The notes below the pieces were generated by a model. That model did not search any database. It was not told the origin of the DNA and saw only the letters and a program-made list of their open reading frames with translations. Below, in pieces: positions 1-8,704 of a stretch of 39,017 nucleotides of DNA. The DNA comes from Pseudomonadota bacterium (lineage in GTDB: Bacteria > Pseudomonadota > Alphaproteobacteria > Acetobacterales > Acetobacteraceae): NCBI GenBank assembly GCA_019351895.1, contig JABBOH010000028.1, positions 23,915 to 62,931 on the forward strand. The letters are read 5' to 3'. Positions within the stretch are counted from its first letter, which is position 1. Every line of letters begins with the position of its first letter. Made by a program: the position numbers and the translations under genes.

Positions 1-34
1 AGCGCCCGCCACCCCGGTCGGGGACAATCGGAGA

Positions 35-549
35 CTAGGGCAGCAAGATGCTCTTGGCCTCGGCTTCGGCCTTCATCGCCGCCTCGATCTGCCGGGGACG
101 CCGTCGCGCTGCGCCAGAGCCGCCAGCGCGCGCCCGGTAGCCGAACTGCCCGCCGTGGCGACGATGCCGCGATGCCCCTCCTCGACCATCTGGCGCAGGA
201 AGGCATAAGCGGTGACGATGTTGACCAGCGAGCCGCTGTAATCCCTGGTGTCGACGTGGTCCGGCAAGATCAGGCAGCTCAGGTGATGGATCTGCGCCTG
301 CTCGCTCCACAGGCCGATCGTCTGCCCGGAATGGATCATCGAGATCGAGCGATAGATCGCGACTTTCCGCCCCATATAGTGCTGCGGCACCCCTGGCCCG
401 ATGGCGGCGACGCGGCCGGCGCCCGATGCGCCCCAGATGTCGTGCAATGTCGCAGGCATGGTCATGGGCGTGCGCATCCGCAGGAACGTCTTATCCCCGT
501 GGTTGATCCGGGAGTGAGGGGGAGGCGATCGCCTTAGATCGTTTCCCAC
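35..549 (-). pseudogene. Remnant of a zinc-type (quinone oxidoreductase-like) alcohol dehydrogenase
   Basis: Reading leftwards from about 549, one frame encodes a mid-protein stretch of an MDR dehydrogenase (GAGRVAAIGPGVPQ, MGRKVAIYRS, GLWSEQAQ, DYSGSLVNIVTAYAFL, ATAGSSATGRALAALA). At about 80-95 that frame runs into a stop. A different frame then carries what looks like the protein's own C-terminus (RQIEAAMKAEAEAKSILLP, stop at 35-37). Most of the NAD-binding and C-terminal region between the two pieces is missing. The usual N-terminal 60-70 residues are also absent, because the neighbouring oxidoreductase gene abuts there. This is best read as a gene that lost its 5' end and suffered an internal deletion with a frame change. 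The family assignment is from motif recall; the broken structure is seen directly. Residual expression of a short peptide cannot be excluded. Confidence 0.6.
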
Positions 550-1538
550 CGGCCTGAGTCCGCCGCGCTAAACACCGTGTCGATCACCCGCATGTTGGCG
601 ATCGCATCCTCGAGCGGGAATTCCAGCGGCGCCTCGCCCAGAATGGCGCGGGACACCGCGTCCCCCTGCGCCGTGTACTGGTCGGTCACCGCGAAATCCT
701 CCGCGACCGCGCCGGAGCCGTCCAGCGCCTCGCCGTCGTCGATCAGGATGCGGCAGGGGGCGTCCGGCGGCGCGTTGAAGGGGATCAGAACCTCGATCCG
801 CGCTTTGGTGCCCATGATTGTCACCCGCTGATGCGGGCTGAGCTGGGTCGAGCAGGTGAAGGTTAGGTGGCCGTCAGGAAACTGCAGCACGGCACTCGTC
901 AGCCGGTCGGTGCCCATGGCGGGGTCGCGCTCGATCACGCTCGCGACGCGGACCGGCTCGGCGCCCCACACATAGCGGGCGGTCGCGATGGCGTAGCAGC
1001 CAATGTCCATGAGGCCGCCGCCGCCGATCGACGGGTCGTTGCGGATGTTCGTGGGATCGTCGAGGTAGTAGCTGAACGCGGTCTGGATGGCGGCGACGCG
1101 GCCGAGACGGCCTTCCCGCACCAGCGCGCGGACGCGCTGCCACCAGGGCGTGTAGCGGACCATGAAGGCCTCCGCGACGATGAGGCCGGTGCGGTCCCGC
1201 GCCGCCAGCAGCGTCTCCGCCTCCGCGGCATCGAGCGCGACCGGCTTCTCGCAGAGCACATGCTTGCCTGCTTCCAGCGCGCGGATGCTCCAGGGCACAT
1301 GCAGGTGGTTGGGCAGCGGATTGTAGATCGCGTGGATGTCGGGGTCGGCGAGCAGCGCCTCGTAGCTGCCATAGGCGCGCGGGATGCCGAGGCTCTGCGC
1401 GGTCGCGTCCGCCGTCGCCTGATCGCGTGAGGCGATGCCGAGGACGCGGCTGACCTCACCCTTCTGCATGCCGGGAATGACCTTCTCCCGGCCGATCTTC
1501 GCCGTGCTGAGAATGCCCCAGTTCACTGTCTGCGCCAT
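534..1538 (-). CDS. Gfo/Idh/MocA family NAD(P)-dependent oxidoreductase
   Basis: The 334-residue protein begins with a Rossmann dinucleotide site (WGILSTAKIGREK, residues 7-19). It carries the family signature CEKPVAL at about residues 95-101, whose lysine is the usual catalytic or binding lysine. A C-terminal alpha/beta substrate domain contains GGGGLMDIGCYAI. Length and motifs match the group that includes NADP-dependent D-xylose 1-dehydrogenases and dihydrodiol dehydrogenase-like enzymes. The natural substrate is probably a sugar or polyol derivative, but it cannot be read from sequence. The start ATG at 1538 gives the expected family N-terminus. Its 3' end overlaps the dehydrogenase remnant by 16 bases. 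It may be transcribed with the LysE gene upstream on the same strand (94-base gap). Confidence 0.88.
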   Translation of the reverse strand: MAQTVNWGILSTAKIGREKVIPGMQKGEVSRVLGIASRDQATADATAQSLGIPRAYGSYEALLADPDIHAIYNPLPNHLHVPWSIRALEAGKHVLCEKPVALDAAEAETLLAARDRTGLIVAEAFMVRYTPWWQRVRALVREGRLGRVAAIQTAFSYYLDDPTNIRNDPSIGGGGLMDIGCYAIATARYVWGAEPVRVASVIERDPAMGTDRLTSAVLQFPDGHLTFTCSTQLSPHQRVTIMGTKARIEVLIPFNAPPDAPCRILIDDGEALDGSGAVAEDFAVTDQYTAQGDAVSRAILGEAPLEFPLEDAIANMRVIDTVFSAADSGRWETI

Positions 1539-1632
1539 GGATGTCCGTCCCTTGTCGATGTCCCGCCGCGCGCGGCGCGCGCTTTGTAGCCCGCGACCGC
1601 TGCGCTGGGCAGCCCCTGGTCCAGCCCCTTGC

Positions 1633-2259
1633 TCAGGCGGCGCGCTTCATCGCGGCAAGCCATCCCGCGGCGGTCAGCATCAGCCCGCCGGTGATGCGGT
1701 TGATGCGTCGAGCCACGCGCCGTGTCACTCGCCACGCCTTGATGCGGCTGCCGGCGAAGGCGTAGCCGCTGGCGGTCAGGAACTCGATCAGGATATAGGC
1801 GCCGCCGAGGTCGAGGAACTGCGCCGGCATCGGCCGGTCTGCCGCCACGAACTGCGGCAGGAAGGCGGCAAACAGCAGCACCGCCTTCGGATTGGTGGCC
1901 GCCACTGTGAACTCGCGCACCGTCAGCCTTCGCCACGAGGCCGCCTGCGTCCCCACGGTGTCAGGCCCGGCCAGGTCGTCGGATCGCCACATCCGGATGC
2001 CGAGCCAGATCAGATAGGCAACGCCTGCCCATTTCAGGACCGTGAACGCGATGGCGGAGGCCGCGAGCAGCGCGCCGATCCCCGCCATGACCAGCACGAT
2101 CATGATGGCGAAGGCGGCGCAGCGGCCGGTGATCGCCAAAAGGGCCGGGGTCAGGCCGGAGCGCAGGCCGTTGTTGAGCGCCAGGAAGTTCCCGGCGCCG
2201 GGGGATGCCGCGACCACCGCCGCCGCAGGCAGAAAGAGCAGCCATTGATGCCCGGTCAT
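1633..2259 (-). CDS. LysE/RhtB family amino-acid (or metabolite) exporter
   Basis: The 208-residue inner-membrane protein has the LysE/RhtB family pattern: an N-terminal hydrophobic helix ending in the conserved SPGAGNFLALNNGLRSG segment (about residues 19-35), about six hydrophobic segments overall, and the central TNPKAVLLFAAFLPQFV motif. Members export amino acids such as lysine, homoserine or threonine, or related small molecules. The substrate here is unknown. I chose the ATG at 2259 because translation from there starts directly with the first membrane helix; the frame stays open to 2415, but that extension has no membrane-protein character. It is divergent from etfBA across a 214-base gap. 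Confidence 0.85.
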   Translation of the reverse strand: MTGHQWLLFLPAAAVVAASPGAGNFLALNNGLRSGLTPALLAITGRCAAFAIMIVLVMAGIGALLAASAIAFTVLKWAGVAYLIWLGIRMWRSDDLAGPDTVGTQAASWRRLTVREFTVAATNPKAVLLFAAFLPQFVAADRPMPAQFLDLGGAYILIEFLTASGYAFAGSRIKAWRVTRRVARRINRITGGLMLTAAGWLAAMKRAA

Positions 2260-2407
2260 GCGGTATCTCTGTCCGGATGCCGCGAAGCCGCCAATCACGA
2301 TTGGTGGATGGGCATGTCGCAATCGGCCTGAGCAGCGGTCGCCTCCGGGCGAGAGCGGCGGCGGCCGGCGCTTCAGGAGAATGGCCGCCGCAGGGGGAGT
2401 TGCGCCG

Positions 2408-2421
2408 GGCCGCATGCGGCC
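2408..2421. promoter_or_regulatory. Perfect 14-bp palindrome upstream of etfBA
   Basis: GGCCGCATGCGGCC is a perfect palindrome lying 53 bases upstream of the etfB start, in the region shared with the divergent LysE gene. This is a plausible operator position. Short GC palindromes also arise by chance at this base composition, so function is only inferred. Confidence 0.25.
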
Positions 2422-2473
2422 ATAGGACGTCCCCCGGAAATTGCCCTCGCCCGTTGATGACCCTGGAGGCCTG

Positions 2474-3223
2474 ATGAAGATCCTGGTGCCTGTGAAGCGT
2501 GTGGTCGACTACAACGTCCGCGTGCGCGTGAAGGCCGACGGCTCCGGCGTCGAACTCGCCAACGTCAAGATGTCGATGAACCCCTTTGACGAGATCGCCG
2601 TCGAAGAGGCGCTTCGGCTGCGCGAGGCTGGTCACGCGACGGAGGTCGTCGCCGTCTCGATCGGTCTCGCCCAGGCGCAGGAGACGGTGCGGACGGCGCT
2701 CGCCATGGGCGCCGATCGCGGCATCGTCGTGGAGGTCGCCGAGGCGGTCGAACCGCTGACGGTCGCGAAAGTCCTCAAGGCCGTGGTCGATGAGGAGCAG
2801 CCGCAACTCGTCATCCTCGGCAAGCAGGCGATCGACGACGATTGCGGGCAGACCGGCCAGATGCTCGCGGCCTTGCTCGGCTGGGGGCAGGGAACCTTCG
2901 CCTCGAAGGTCGAGATCGGCGAGGGGAGCGTGACCGTGACGCGCGAGGTCGACGGCGGCTCGCAGACCGTGACGCTGAAGCTGCCGGCGATCGTGACGAC
3001 GGACCTCCGCCTCAACGAGCCGCGCTATGCGAGCCTGCCGAACATCATGAAGGCGAAGAAGAAGCCGATCGCGATGAAAAAGATCGCGGATTACGGCATC
3101 GACCCCGCGCCGCGCCTGCGTGTGCTGAAAACGACGGAGCCGCCAAGCCGCAAGGCAGGCGTGAAGGTCGGCTCGGTGGCGGAACTCGTCTCCAAGCTGC
3201 GCGACGAAGCCGGCGTGATCTGA
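2474..3223 (+). CDS. etfB: Electron transfer flavoprotein subunit beta
   Basis: The 249-residue protein is EtfB, the AMP-binding subunit of the soluble heterodimeric ETF. ETF collects electrons from acyl-CoA and other dehydrogenases and passes them to ETF-ubiquinone oxidoreductase. Signatures seen are the N-terminus [19 protein letters not shown], the segment [17 protein letters not shown], and the dehydrogenase-recognition loop near residues 190-203 ([16 protein letters not shown]). The ATG at 2474 is preceded by GGAGG with ideal spacing; an in-frame codon at 2441 would add residues foreign to the family. EtfA follows after 14 bases, so the two subunits are co-translated from one operon. Confidence 0.97.
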   Translation: MKILVPVKRVVDYNVRVRVKADGSGVELANVKMSMNPFDEIAVEEALRLREAGHATEVVAVSIGLAQAQETVRTALAMGADRGIVVEVAEAVEPLTVAKVLKAVVDEEQPQLVILGKQAIDDDCGQTGQMLAALLGWGQGTFASKVEIGEGSVTVTREVDGGSQTVTLKLPAIVTTDLRLNEPRYASLPNIMKAKKKPIAMKKIADYGIDPAPRLRVLKTTEPPSRKAGVKVGSVAELVSKLRDEAGVI

Positions 3224-3237
3224 GGGAAGACAGAGAC

Positions 3238-4179
3238 ATGAAGACGCTCGTTCTGGCCGATCATGACAATGCGGCGCTGAAGGACACCACGGGACGCGCC
3301 GTTTCGGCCGCGCTGGAGATCGGCGGCGACATCGAGGTGCTGGTGGCGGGCCAGGGCTGCCGGGCGGTCGCGGAAGCGGCGGCGCAACTGGCCGGCGTCA
3401 CCAAGGTTCTCCTCGCCGAGGACGCCTCGCTCGCCCATCTGCTGGCCGAGCCTGTAGCGGCGCTGATCGTCTCGCTGGCGCCGGGCTACGACGTGCTGGC
3501 GGCGCCGGCGACGGCCGCGGGCAAGAACGTGATGCCGCGGGTGGCCGCCCTGCTCGACGTGATGCAGGTCTCGGACGTGATGCGCGTGCTGGGCCCCGAC
3601 ACCTTCGAGCGGCCGATCTATGCCGGCAACGCCATCCAGACGGTCCAGGCGACAGATGCAAAGAAGGTGCTGACGATCCGCACCTCCACCTTTCCGGCGG
3701 CGGTGGGCGGCGGTTCGGCGGCGATCGAGACTGTGGCGGTAGCGGCATCGCTGACGGGCGACCCGGCGTTGTCGGGCTTTGTCGCCGAGAGCCTGTCGCG
3801 GTCGGAGCGGCCGGAATTGCCGTCGGCCAAGATCATCGTCTCGGGCGGCCGGGCGCTGGGCTCCTCCGAGAAGTTCCAGGAGTTGATCCTGCCGGTGGCG
3901 GACAAGCTGGGGGCGGCGATCGGCGCATCGCGCGCGGCGGTCGACGCGGGTTATGCGCCGAACGATCAGCAGGTCGGTCAGACGGGCAAGGTGGTGGCGC
4001 CCGATCTCTACATCGCGGTCGGCATCTCTGGCGCCATTCAGCATCTGGCTGGGATGAAGGACAGCAAGGTCATCGTCGCGATCAACAAGGACGCCGAGGC
4101 GCCGATCTTCCAGGTAGCCGATTATGGGCTGGTGGGCGATCTGTTCACCTTGCTGCCGGAGCTGGAGAAGGCGCTGTAA
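3238..4179 (+). CDS. etfA: Electron transfer flavoprotein subunit alpha
   Basis: The 313-residue protein is EtfA, which binds the redox-active FAD of ETF. The C-terminal FAD domain is clear: SAKIIVSGGRALGSSEKF, then QVGQTGKVVAPDLYIAVGIS and GAIQHLAGMKDSKVIVAINKD. The N-terminal domain is of the same fold as EtfB. The start at 3238 (MKTLVLADHDN) follows a GGAAG ribosome site, 14 bases after the etfB stop; a longer frame opening at 2842 lies inside etfB and is not credible. The length is normal for bacteria. The gene converges on the lipoprotein gene 7 bases downstream. Confidence 0.97.
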   Translation: MKTLVLADHDNAALKDTTGRAVSAALEIGGDIEVLVAGQGCRAVAEAAAQLAGVTKVLLAEDASLAHLLAEPVAALIVSLAPGYDVLAAPATAAGKNVMPRVAALLDVMQVSDVMRVLGPDTFERPIYAGNAIQTVQATDAKKVLTIRTSTFPAAVGGGSAAIETVAVAASLTGDPALSGFVAESLSRSERPELPSAKIIVSGGRALGSSEKFQELILPVADKLGAAIGASRAAVDAGYAPNDQQVGQTGKVVAPDLYIAVGISGAIQHLAGMKDSKVIVAINKDAEAPIFQVADYGLVGDLFTLLPELEKAL

Positions 4180-4186
4180 CGGCGCC

Positions 4187-4567
4187 TCAATTCTGCCGTT
4201 CGGTCCAGCCGTTGCTGCGCATGCAATCGCTGAAGACCGCGTCGCGACCGTCGCTGTTCACGTCCGTGCGGGTCTTTTCCACGGGCGTGTATTTCCCATC
4301 CACTTTCCGGCATGGGGCGCCATCGCTGTTCTTTTTGCACTTGCTCCGGAGCGCGTAGGTCGGCCCGTCAAGAGACCTGCTGGTTACGATGTTGGGCGGA
4401 AGCATGGCGTAAGATACGGCTTTGCAATGGGATCTTGCGGCGTCGCGCATCGCATCATCCGCCCCAGGCTTGACCCAGGTCGTGCAACCACCGAGGACAA
4501 CGCAAAGCCCCAGCGCCGCCGGAACGAGGCAGGATCGCCATGCTCCTACACCGTCCTGACGGCTCAT
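4187..4567 (-). CDS. Small predicted lipoprotein of unknown function
   Basis: The 126-residue protein starts with a type II signal peptide: a hydrophobic helix at about residues 13-26 followed by the lipobox LGGC with the lipidated Cys at 28. The mature part is about 99 residues, with further cysteines at about 48, 77, 86 and 115 that could form disulfides in the periplasm. I do not recognise a domain. The start ATG at 4567 has GGAGGGG immediately upstream. It lies between the convergent etfBA and the co-oriented bluB, with no functional link visible. Confidence 0.7.
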   Translation of the reverse strand: MSRQDGVGAWRSCLVPAALGLCVVLGGCTTWVKPGADDAMRDAARSHCKAVSYAMLPPNIVTSRSLDGPTYALRSKCKKNSDGAPCRKVDGKYTPVEKTRTDVNSDGRDAVFSDCMRSNGWTERQN

Positions 4568-4672
4568 CGCCCCTCCGGCCCGGTTCGAAACTCTAATTTT
4601 TCTATCCGACGATCAGCCGATCTGCCAATCCCCCCCCGTTGAATTGCGGGCCCGACGACGGTCTGGCCCCGG

Positions 4673-5335
4673 CTAACGCCGCAGGCGGGCGGCGGCGGCA
4701 GGGCGGCGATGCTCCCAGCCAGCACGCTCCAACTCGGGCGCGTCATTCTGCTCCTGCGGATATCCCAGGCAGAAATAGCCGATGAAAACCCAGCCCTCGG
4801 GCACATCGAGCGCCGCCGTCACCGCGTGGGGATCGAGGATCGACACCCAGCCCAGCCCGAGCCCCTCCGCCCGAGCCGCCAGCCAGAGTGTGTGCACCGC
4901 CATGACCGCCGAATAGGCCGTGGTCTGCGGCATCGTTCGCCGCCCGAGGCCATGTCCCTGCTCGGGGTCGCTCTCGGCGAAGACCGCGAGATGGCAAGGC
5001 GCCTGATCCAGCCCCGCGAGTTTCAGCCGGGCATAGAGGCCGGCATGGTCGTCCGGCTGGCTGGCGAGAGCCTCGGCGTTGCACCGCTCGAAGCTCGCCC
5101 GCACCGCCGCGCGCCGCGCCGCGTCTTCCACGGTAACGAAGCGCCAGGGCTGGCTGAGCCCGACCGAGGGCGCGAGGCATGCGACCTCCAGCAGGGCGTC
5201 CAGCAAAGCCGGCGCCACGGGGTCGCGCCGGAAGTGGCGCACGTCGCGCCGCCACCGGAACAGCGCCAGCAGCCTGCCACGGAAATCCTCGTCAAAGACC
5301 GGTGCGGACCGGATGCAAGTCTCTGCCCCTGCCAT
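4673..5335 (-). CDS. bluB: 5,6-dimethylbenzimidazole synthase
   Basis: BluB is an oxygen-dependent flavin 'destructase' that cannibalises reduced FMN to make 5,6-dimethylbenzimidazole, the lower ligand of cobalamin. The 220-residue protein shows the BluB versions of the nitroreductase fold: WRRDVRHFR (Asp31), APSVGLSQPWRFV (residues 55-67), GRRTMPQTTAYSAVMAVHTL (131-150), GWVSILDP (Ser165) and FCLGYPQEQNDAPELERAGW near the C-terminus. Asp31 and Ser165 correspond to the two residues shown to matter in the Sinorhizobium enzyme. No other cobalamin gene and no obvious cobalamin riboswitch is visible nearby. Its start overlaps the 3' end of the upstream epimerase-like gene by 44 bases. Confidence 0.93.
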   Translation of the reverse strand: MAGAETCIRSAPVFDEDFRGRLLALFRWRRDVRHFRRDPVAPALLDALLEVACLAPSVGLSQPWRFVTVEDAARRAAVRASFERCNAEALASQPDDHAGLYARLKLAGLDQAPCHLAVFAESDPEQGHGLGRRTMPQTTAYSAVMAVHTLWLAARAEGLGLGWVSILDPHAVTAALDVPEGWVFIGYFCLGYPQEQNDAPELERAGWEHRRPAAAARLRR

Positions 5336-6365
5336 GTGCGGCGCCTGTCGCTTCTACGGCTGCGTTGTTGCCGATGGAGGAAGCACGACGGGCCTCCGCT
5401 GTCACCCTCCCGGCCTTCGCGCGCACCTCAGCGAGCGTCCGGGCGACCGCCTCGTCCAGCGCCGTATGCGGCTCCTCGCCCAGGAAGTCCACGAGGCGGC
5501 GGTTGTCCAGACGGATGTCCTCCCGCCAAAGGTAGCGCATCTCGATCACCTCGCGCAGAAACGTGACGAAGGGCGCGCCGAGATAGACGGGCAGCCAGCG
5601 AAAGTTCCGGATCGGCAGTCCGCTGCCGGTGGCGCGCCGCACCGCCTCGGCCATGTCCTGCCCGGTGAGGGCATGTCCGGCGAAGTGGAACCGCTCGGCC
5701 GGCGGCAGTTCGTCCGCCCGGTCGGCGAGGCGCGCGATCGTCTCCGCCATGTCGGGCAGATAGGCCCATGTGTGCGGCACGCCCGGCAATTCCGGCGTCG
5801 TGATGGCGCGGAGCGGCTTGCCGCCGGCCATCAACACTTGAGCGACCCAGGAACTTGGCGCGTGCGGCCCGAAGAAGTCGCCGGCGCGCAGCGTGAGGTA
5901 TCGCAGGCCCTGGGTGAGGCCCGCTTCCAGCATCGCCTCCATCTCCACGCGAATCCGGCCTTTCCGCGTCTGTGGATGTTGCGGCGAGCCTTCGGCGCAG
6001 AGCGGCCAGGCGTCCGGGCCGTAGTTGTAGACGCTGCCGGGATAGATCAGCCGCGCGCCGCTCGCGCTGGCCGCCGCGATGCTGTTGGCCAGCATCGGGA
6101 TCGCGAGGCCGCGCCAGTTCCGGTAGCCGGGCGGGTTGACGCCATGGAACAGGATATCGGCGTCCTGGGCCGCTGCCATCACATCCCCGGCGCGCATCGC
6201 GTCGCCGGCGATCCAGGCGATGTTCTTGAAATCACCTCCGGGCACGCGGGACGGGTCGCGCGTCAGCGCCCGCACCTGCCATCCGCGACCCAGCAGGGCA
6301 CGCGCCACCTCGCCGCCGATGCCGCCTGTTGCGCCCAGAACCAATGCCGTCTTGCCGTTCATCAT
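5292..6365 (-). CDS. NAD(P)-dependent epimerase/dehydratase-like (extended SDR) protein
   Basis: The 357-residue protein has a Rossmann nucleotide site, GATGGIG at residues 11-17, and the general layout of extended SDR or NmrA-like proteins (AGDAMRAGDVMAAAQDADILFHGVNP; LIYPGSVYNYG). At the position expected for the catalytic YxxxK I see only TRKGRIR, so normal SDR catalysis is doubtful. The C-terminal 30 residues are low-complexity and overlap bluB. The start follows GGAGG; two adjacent ATGs (6365 and 6362) are both usable. It is divergent from a LysR gene, which commonly regulates such a neighbour. The substrate is unknown. Confidence 0.82.
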   Translation of the reverse strand: MMNGKTALVLGATGGIGGEVARALLGRGWQVRALTRDPSRVPGGDFKNIAWIAGDAMRAGDVMAAAQDADILFHGVNPPGYRNWRGLAIPMLANSIAAASASGARLIYPGSVYNYGPDAWPLCAEGSPQHPQTRKGRIRVEMEAMLEAGLTQGLRYLTLRAGDFFGPHAPSSWVAQVLMAGGKPLRAITTPELPGVPHTWAYLPDMAETIARLADRADELPPAERFHFAGHALTGQDMAEAVRRATGSGLPIRNFRWLPVYLGAPFVTFLREVIEMRYLWREDIRLDNRRLVDFLGEEPHTALDEAVARTLAEVRAKAGRVTAEARRASSIGNNAAVEATGAAHGRGRDLHPVRTGL

Positions 6366-6418
6366 CCTGTCCTCCGGTTTGCGATAGAAGGATGACGCGG
6401 CATGCGCTAAACAGGAAT

Positions 6419-6435
6419 TGCATAACCTCTTTGCA
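6419..6435. promoter_or_regulatory. Candidate LysR-type operator in the divergent intergenic region
   Basis: TGCA-N9-TGCA (17 bp, AT-rich centre) lies in the 87-base gap between the epimerase-like gene and the LysR gene, about 18 bases before the latter's start. LysR-type sites are usually short interrupted dyads of the T-N11-A kind. The position fits autoregulation plus control of the divergent gene, but binding is inference. Confidence 0.3.
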
Positions 6436-6452
6436 CCGCTATACGGATATGT

Positions 6453-7355
6453 ATGGCAGATCCGGATTGGACACTCTGGCGATCGTTCCTCGCGGTCGTA
6501 CGGAGCGGCAGTCTCTCGCAAGCGGCGCGCGCCTTGTCCCTCACCCAGCCAACGCTCGGCCGTCACATCTCGCTTCTGGAGCAGGCGCTGGGCGCGCCAC
6601 TGTTCACGCGGTCGAATGACGGGCTCAGGCCCACGGAGCGGGCGCTGGCGCTGGTGCCGCAAGCCGAGGCGATGGCCGCATCCGCCGCCATGCTGCTGCG
6701 GATCGCCACCGGCTCGCAACAGGGGTCAGAGGGCCGCGTCAGCCTCACCGCCAGCGAGTTCATCGGCGTCGCTGTCCTGCCGCCGATGATGGCGAGTTTC
6801 CGCGCACTTTATCCCGGCGTCGATGTGGAACTCGTGCTCAGCAACCGCAACCTCGACCTGCTGCGCGGCGATGTCGATCTGGCGGTTCGGAACGTGGCGC
6901 CGACGCAGGCGGCGCTCGTCATCCGCCGCGTGGGGGAGGCGCCGGTGGGGCTATATGCCCATCGCAGCTACGCCGCCGCGCATGGCCTGCCGGCGACACT
7001 GGACGGACTCAGGACTCATTGGCTGATCGCCAGACCCGCCGACATGGAGCGGATCCCGGCGCTCCGGGCTCTCGATCTGCGTGTCGGGTTCGAATGCGAG
7101 AGCGACAGTGGCCTTCTGGCGGCGTTGCGGGCGGGGCTGGGCATTGGGCCGTGCCAGACCGGCGTCGCAGATGCCGACCCCGCGCTGGTGCGGGTCCTGC
7201 CGGACTTCACACCGGCGCGCATCGGCATCTGGATGGCGATGCATGAGGACCGCCGCATGACGCGGCGCATCAGGCTCCTCTATGACTACCTGGCGACGAA
7301 CCTGGCGGAGTATGCGTCGCCGCCGAAGGATATCAGTTCCGGGCGTAGCGCTTGA
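6453..7355 (+). CDS. LysR family transcriptional regulator
   Basis: The 300-residue protein has the N-terminal winged helix-turn-helix of LysR regulators (residues about 5-65: FLAVVRSGSLSQAARALS, QPTLGRHISLLEQALGAPLF) and a type 2 periplasmic-binding-like effector domain (about 90-290). The ATG at 6453 puts the HTH at the usual distance from the N-terminus. The gene is divergent from the epimerase-like gene, its most likely target. It overlaps the 3' end of the convergent hydroxypyruvate isomerase gene by 23 bases. The inducer is unknown. Confidence 0.92.
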   Translation: MADPDWTLWRSFLAVVRSGSLSQAARALSLTQPTLGRHISLLEQALGAPLFTRSNDGLRPTERALALVPQAEAMAASAAMLLRIATGSQQGSEGRVSLTASEFIGVAVLPPMMASFRALYPGVDVELVLSNRNLDLLRGDVDLAVRNVAPTQAALVIRRVGEAPVGLYAHRSYAAAHGLPATLDGLRTHWLIARPADMERIPALRALDLRVGFECESDSGLLAALRAGLGIGPCQTGVADADPALVRVLPDFTPARIGIWMAMHEDRRMTRRIRLLYDYLATNLAEYASPPKDISSGRSA

Positions 7356-8109
7356 ACCAGCCGAGCCCATCCACCGTCTTGCCTGCGGGGCGATATTCGC
7401 AACCGACGAAGCCGTCGTAGCCGAGGCGATCCAACTCGCCGAGGACGAAGCCGTAGGCGACCTCGCCTTCGTCGGGCTCGTGGCGGTCAGGCACGCCCGC
7501 GATCTGCACGTGGCCGATGATCGGCATCATCTGGCGCAGGCCCATCACCACGTCGCCGTGCAGGATCTGGCGGTGGTAGATATCGAACTGAAGCTTGAGG
7601 TTGGGCAGGCCGAGGGCGCCGATCAGCTCCGCCGCATAGTCGAAGTCGTTGAGGAAATAGCCCGGCATGTCGCGTTTGTTGATGGGCTCGAGCACGAGCG
7701 TGATGTCCGCCCGGGCCAGTCGCTCGGCGGTCTTGGCCACCGCGAGGCGGAAGGCGGCCTGCGCGCGCGGATCGGCGCGATCGGCATTGCCTGCCATCAG
7801 ATGCAGGGTGTGGCACTTGGTCGCGGCGGCGTAGGGAATGGCGGTCTCGACCGCCTGCGCCACCTCGGCCGCGCGATCCGCTAAGGCGGCCATGCCGCGC
7901 TCGCCTGCCGCCCAGTCGCCCGGCGGCAGGTTGAACAGCGCTTGGGTCAGCCCCGCGCGGCTCAGGGCCGCGCCGACCTCTTCGGCCGGGTGGTCGTAAG
8001 GAAACAGATATTCCACCGCCGCGAAGCCGGCATCGGCGGCGGCGGCGAAGCGGTCCAGGAAGGGCCACTCGGTGAACATCATCGAGAGGTTGGCGGCGAA
8101 ACGCGGCAT
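7333..8109 (-). CDS. hyi: Hydroxypyruvate isomerase family protein (Hyi / OtnI type)
   Basis: The 258-residue TIM-barrel protein interconverts hydroxypyruvate and tartronate semialdehyde, or performs the analogous 2-oxo-tetronate isomerisation of the OtnI branch. Both proposed acid-base glutamates are visible: Glu141 in [17 protein letters not shown] and Glu238 in VGCEYRP. Metal ligands of the family are likely Asp176 (LQFDIYH) and His201 ([18 protein letters not shown]). The N-terminus [20 protein letters not shown] is typical. A GGAGAG ribosome site precedes the start. It lies downstream of nusG on the same strand with a hairpin between them. No glyoxylate carboligase or tartronate reductase is visible, so pathway assignment is tentative. 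Confidence 0.9.
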   Translation of the reverse strand: MPRFAANLSMMFTEWPFLDRFAAAADAGFAAVEYLFPYDHPAEEVGAALSRAGLTQALFNLPPGDWAAGERGMAALADRAAEVAQAVETAIPYAAATKCHTLHLMAGNADRADPRAQAAFRLAVAKTAERLARADITLVLEPINKRDMPGYFLNDFDYAAELIGALGLPNLKLQFDIYHRQILHGDVVMGLRQMMPIIGHVQIAGVPDRHEPDEGEVAYGFVLGELDRLGYDGFVGCEYRPAGKTVDGLGWFKRYARN

Positions 8110-8133
8110 CGGTCGCTCTCCGTTCGCGAAGCA

Positions 8134-8150
8134 GGCCGCCCAGGGCGGCC
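8134..8150 (-). terminator. Hairpin between nusG and hyi, possible weak terminator
   Basis: GGCCGCC-CAG-GGCGGCC forms a perfect 7-bp stem with a 3-base loop in the 52-base gap after the nusG stop. No run of T follows on the minus strand, so if it terminates it would be partial or Rho-assisted. It could also mark an attenuation point before hyi. Confidence 0.35.
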
Positions 8151-8161
8151 CGAGGATCAGA

Positions 8162-8692
8162 TCAGACCTTCTCGACTTGGCTGTATTCCAGGTCGACCGG
8201 GGTCGAGCGGCCGAAGATGGAGACGCTGACCTTCACGCGGCCCTTCTCCTCGTCGACTTCCTCCACCGTGCCGTTGAAGCTGGTGAAGGGGCCATCCGCC
8301 ACGCGCACCTGCTCGCCGACTTCGTACAGGATGGAGGGGCGGGGACGCTCCACGCCTTCCTGCGTCTGCTTCATGATGCGGTCGGCCTCGGCCTCGCTGA
8401 TCGGGCTCGGCTTGTTGCGGCTACCCAGGAAGCCCGTCACCTTCGGCGTGTCCTTGACGAGATGCCAGGCTTCGTCGGTCAGCTCCATCTTCACCAGCAC
8501 GTAGCCAGGGAAGAACTTTCGCTCGGAATTCACCTTCTGGCCACGCCGGACTTCGACCACCTCTTCGGCGGGCACGAGGATCTCGTCGAAGTGATCGGCG
8601 AGGCCCTTTTGGGCCGCCTGCTCCTTGATCTGCTGCCCGATCTTCTTCTCGAAGCCGGAGTAGACATGCACGACATACCATCTCTTGGCCAT
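8162..8692 (-). CDS. nusG: Transcription termination/antitermination factor NusG
   Basis: The 176-residue protein is full-length NusG, a general elongation factor that binds RNA polymerase through its N-terminal NGN domain ([22 protein letters not shown], residues 1-22, onwards). Its C-terminal KOW domain ([40 protein letters not shown]) contacts Rho or ribosomal protein S10. The ATG at 8692 is preceded by GGAGGG, and secE ends 12 bases upstream, so the two are translated from one message. Unusually, rplK does not follow; hyi does. Confidence 0.97.
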   Translation of the reverse strand: MAKRWYVVHVYSGFEKKIGQQIKEQAAQKGLADHFDEILVPAEEVVEVRRGQKVNSERKFFPGYVLVKMELTDEAWHLVKDTPKVTGFLGSRNKPSPISEAEADRIMKQTQEGVERPRPSILYEVGEQVRVADGPFTSFNGTVEEVDEEKGRVKVSVSIFGRSTPVDLEYSQVEKV

Positions 8693-8704
8693 GATCAGCC
8701 CTCC

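Noticed and set aside
5336-5420. Possible cobalamin riboswitch for bluB
   Set aside because: The upstream sequence is the coding end of the epimerase-like gene, and no B12-box-like element was seen.
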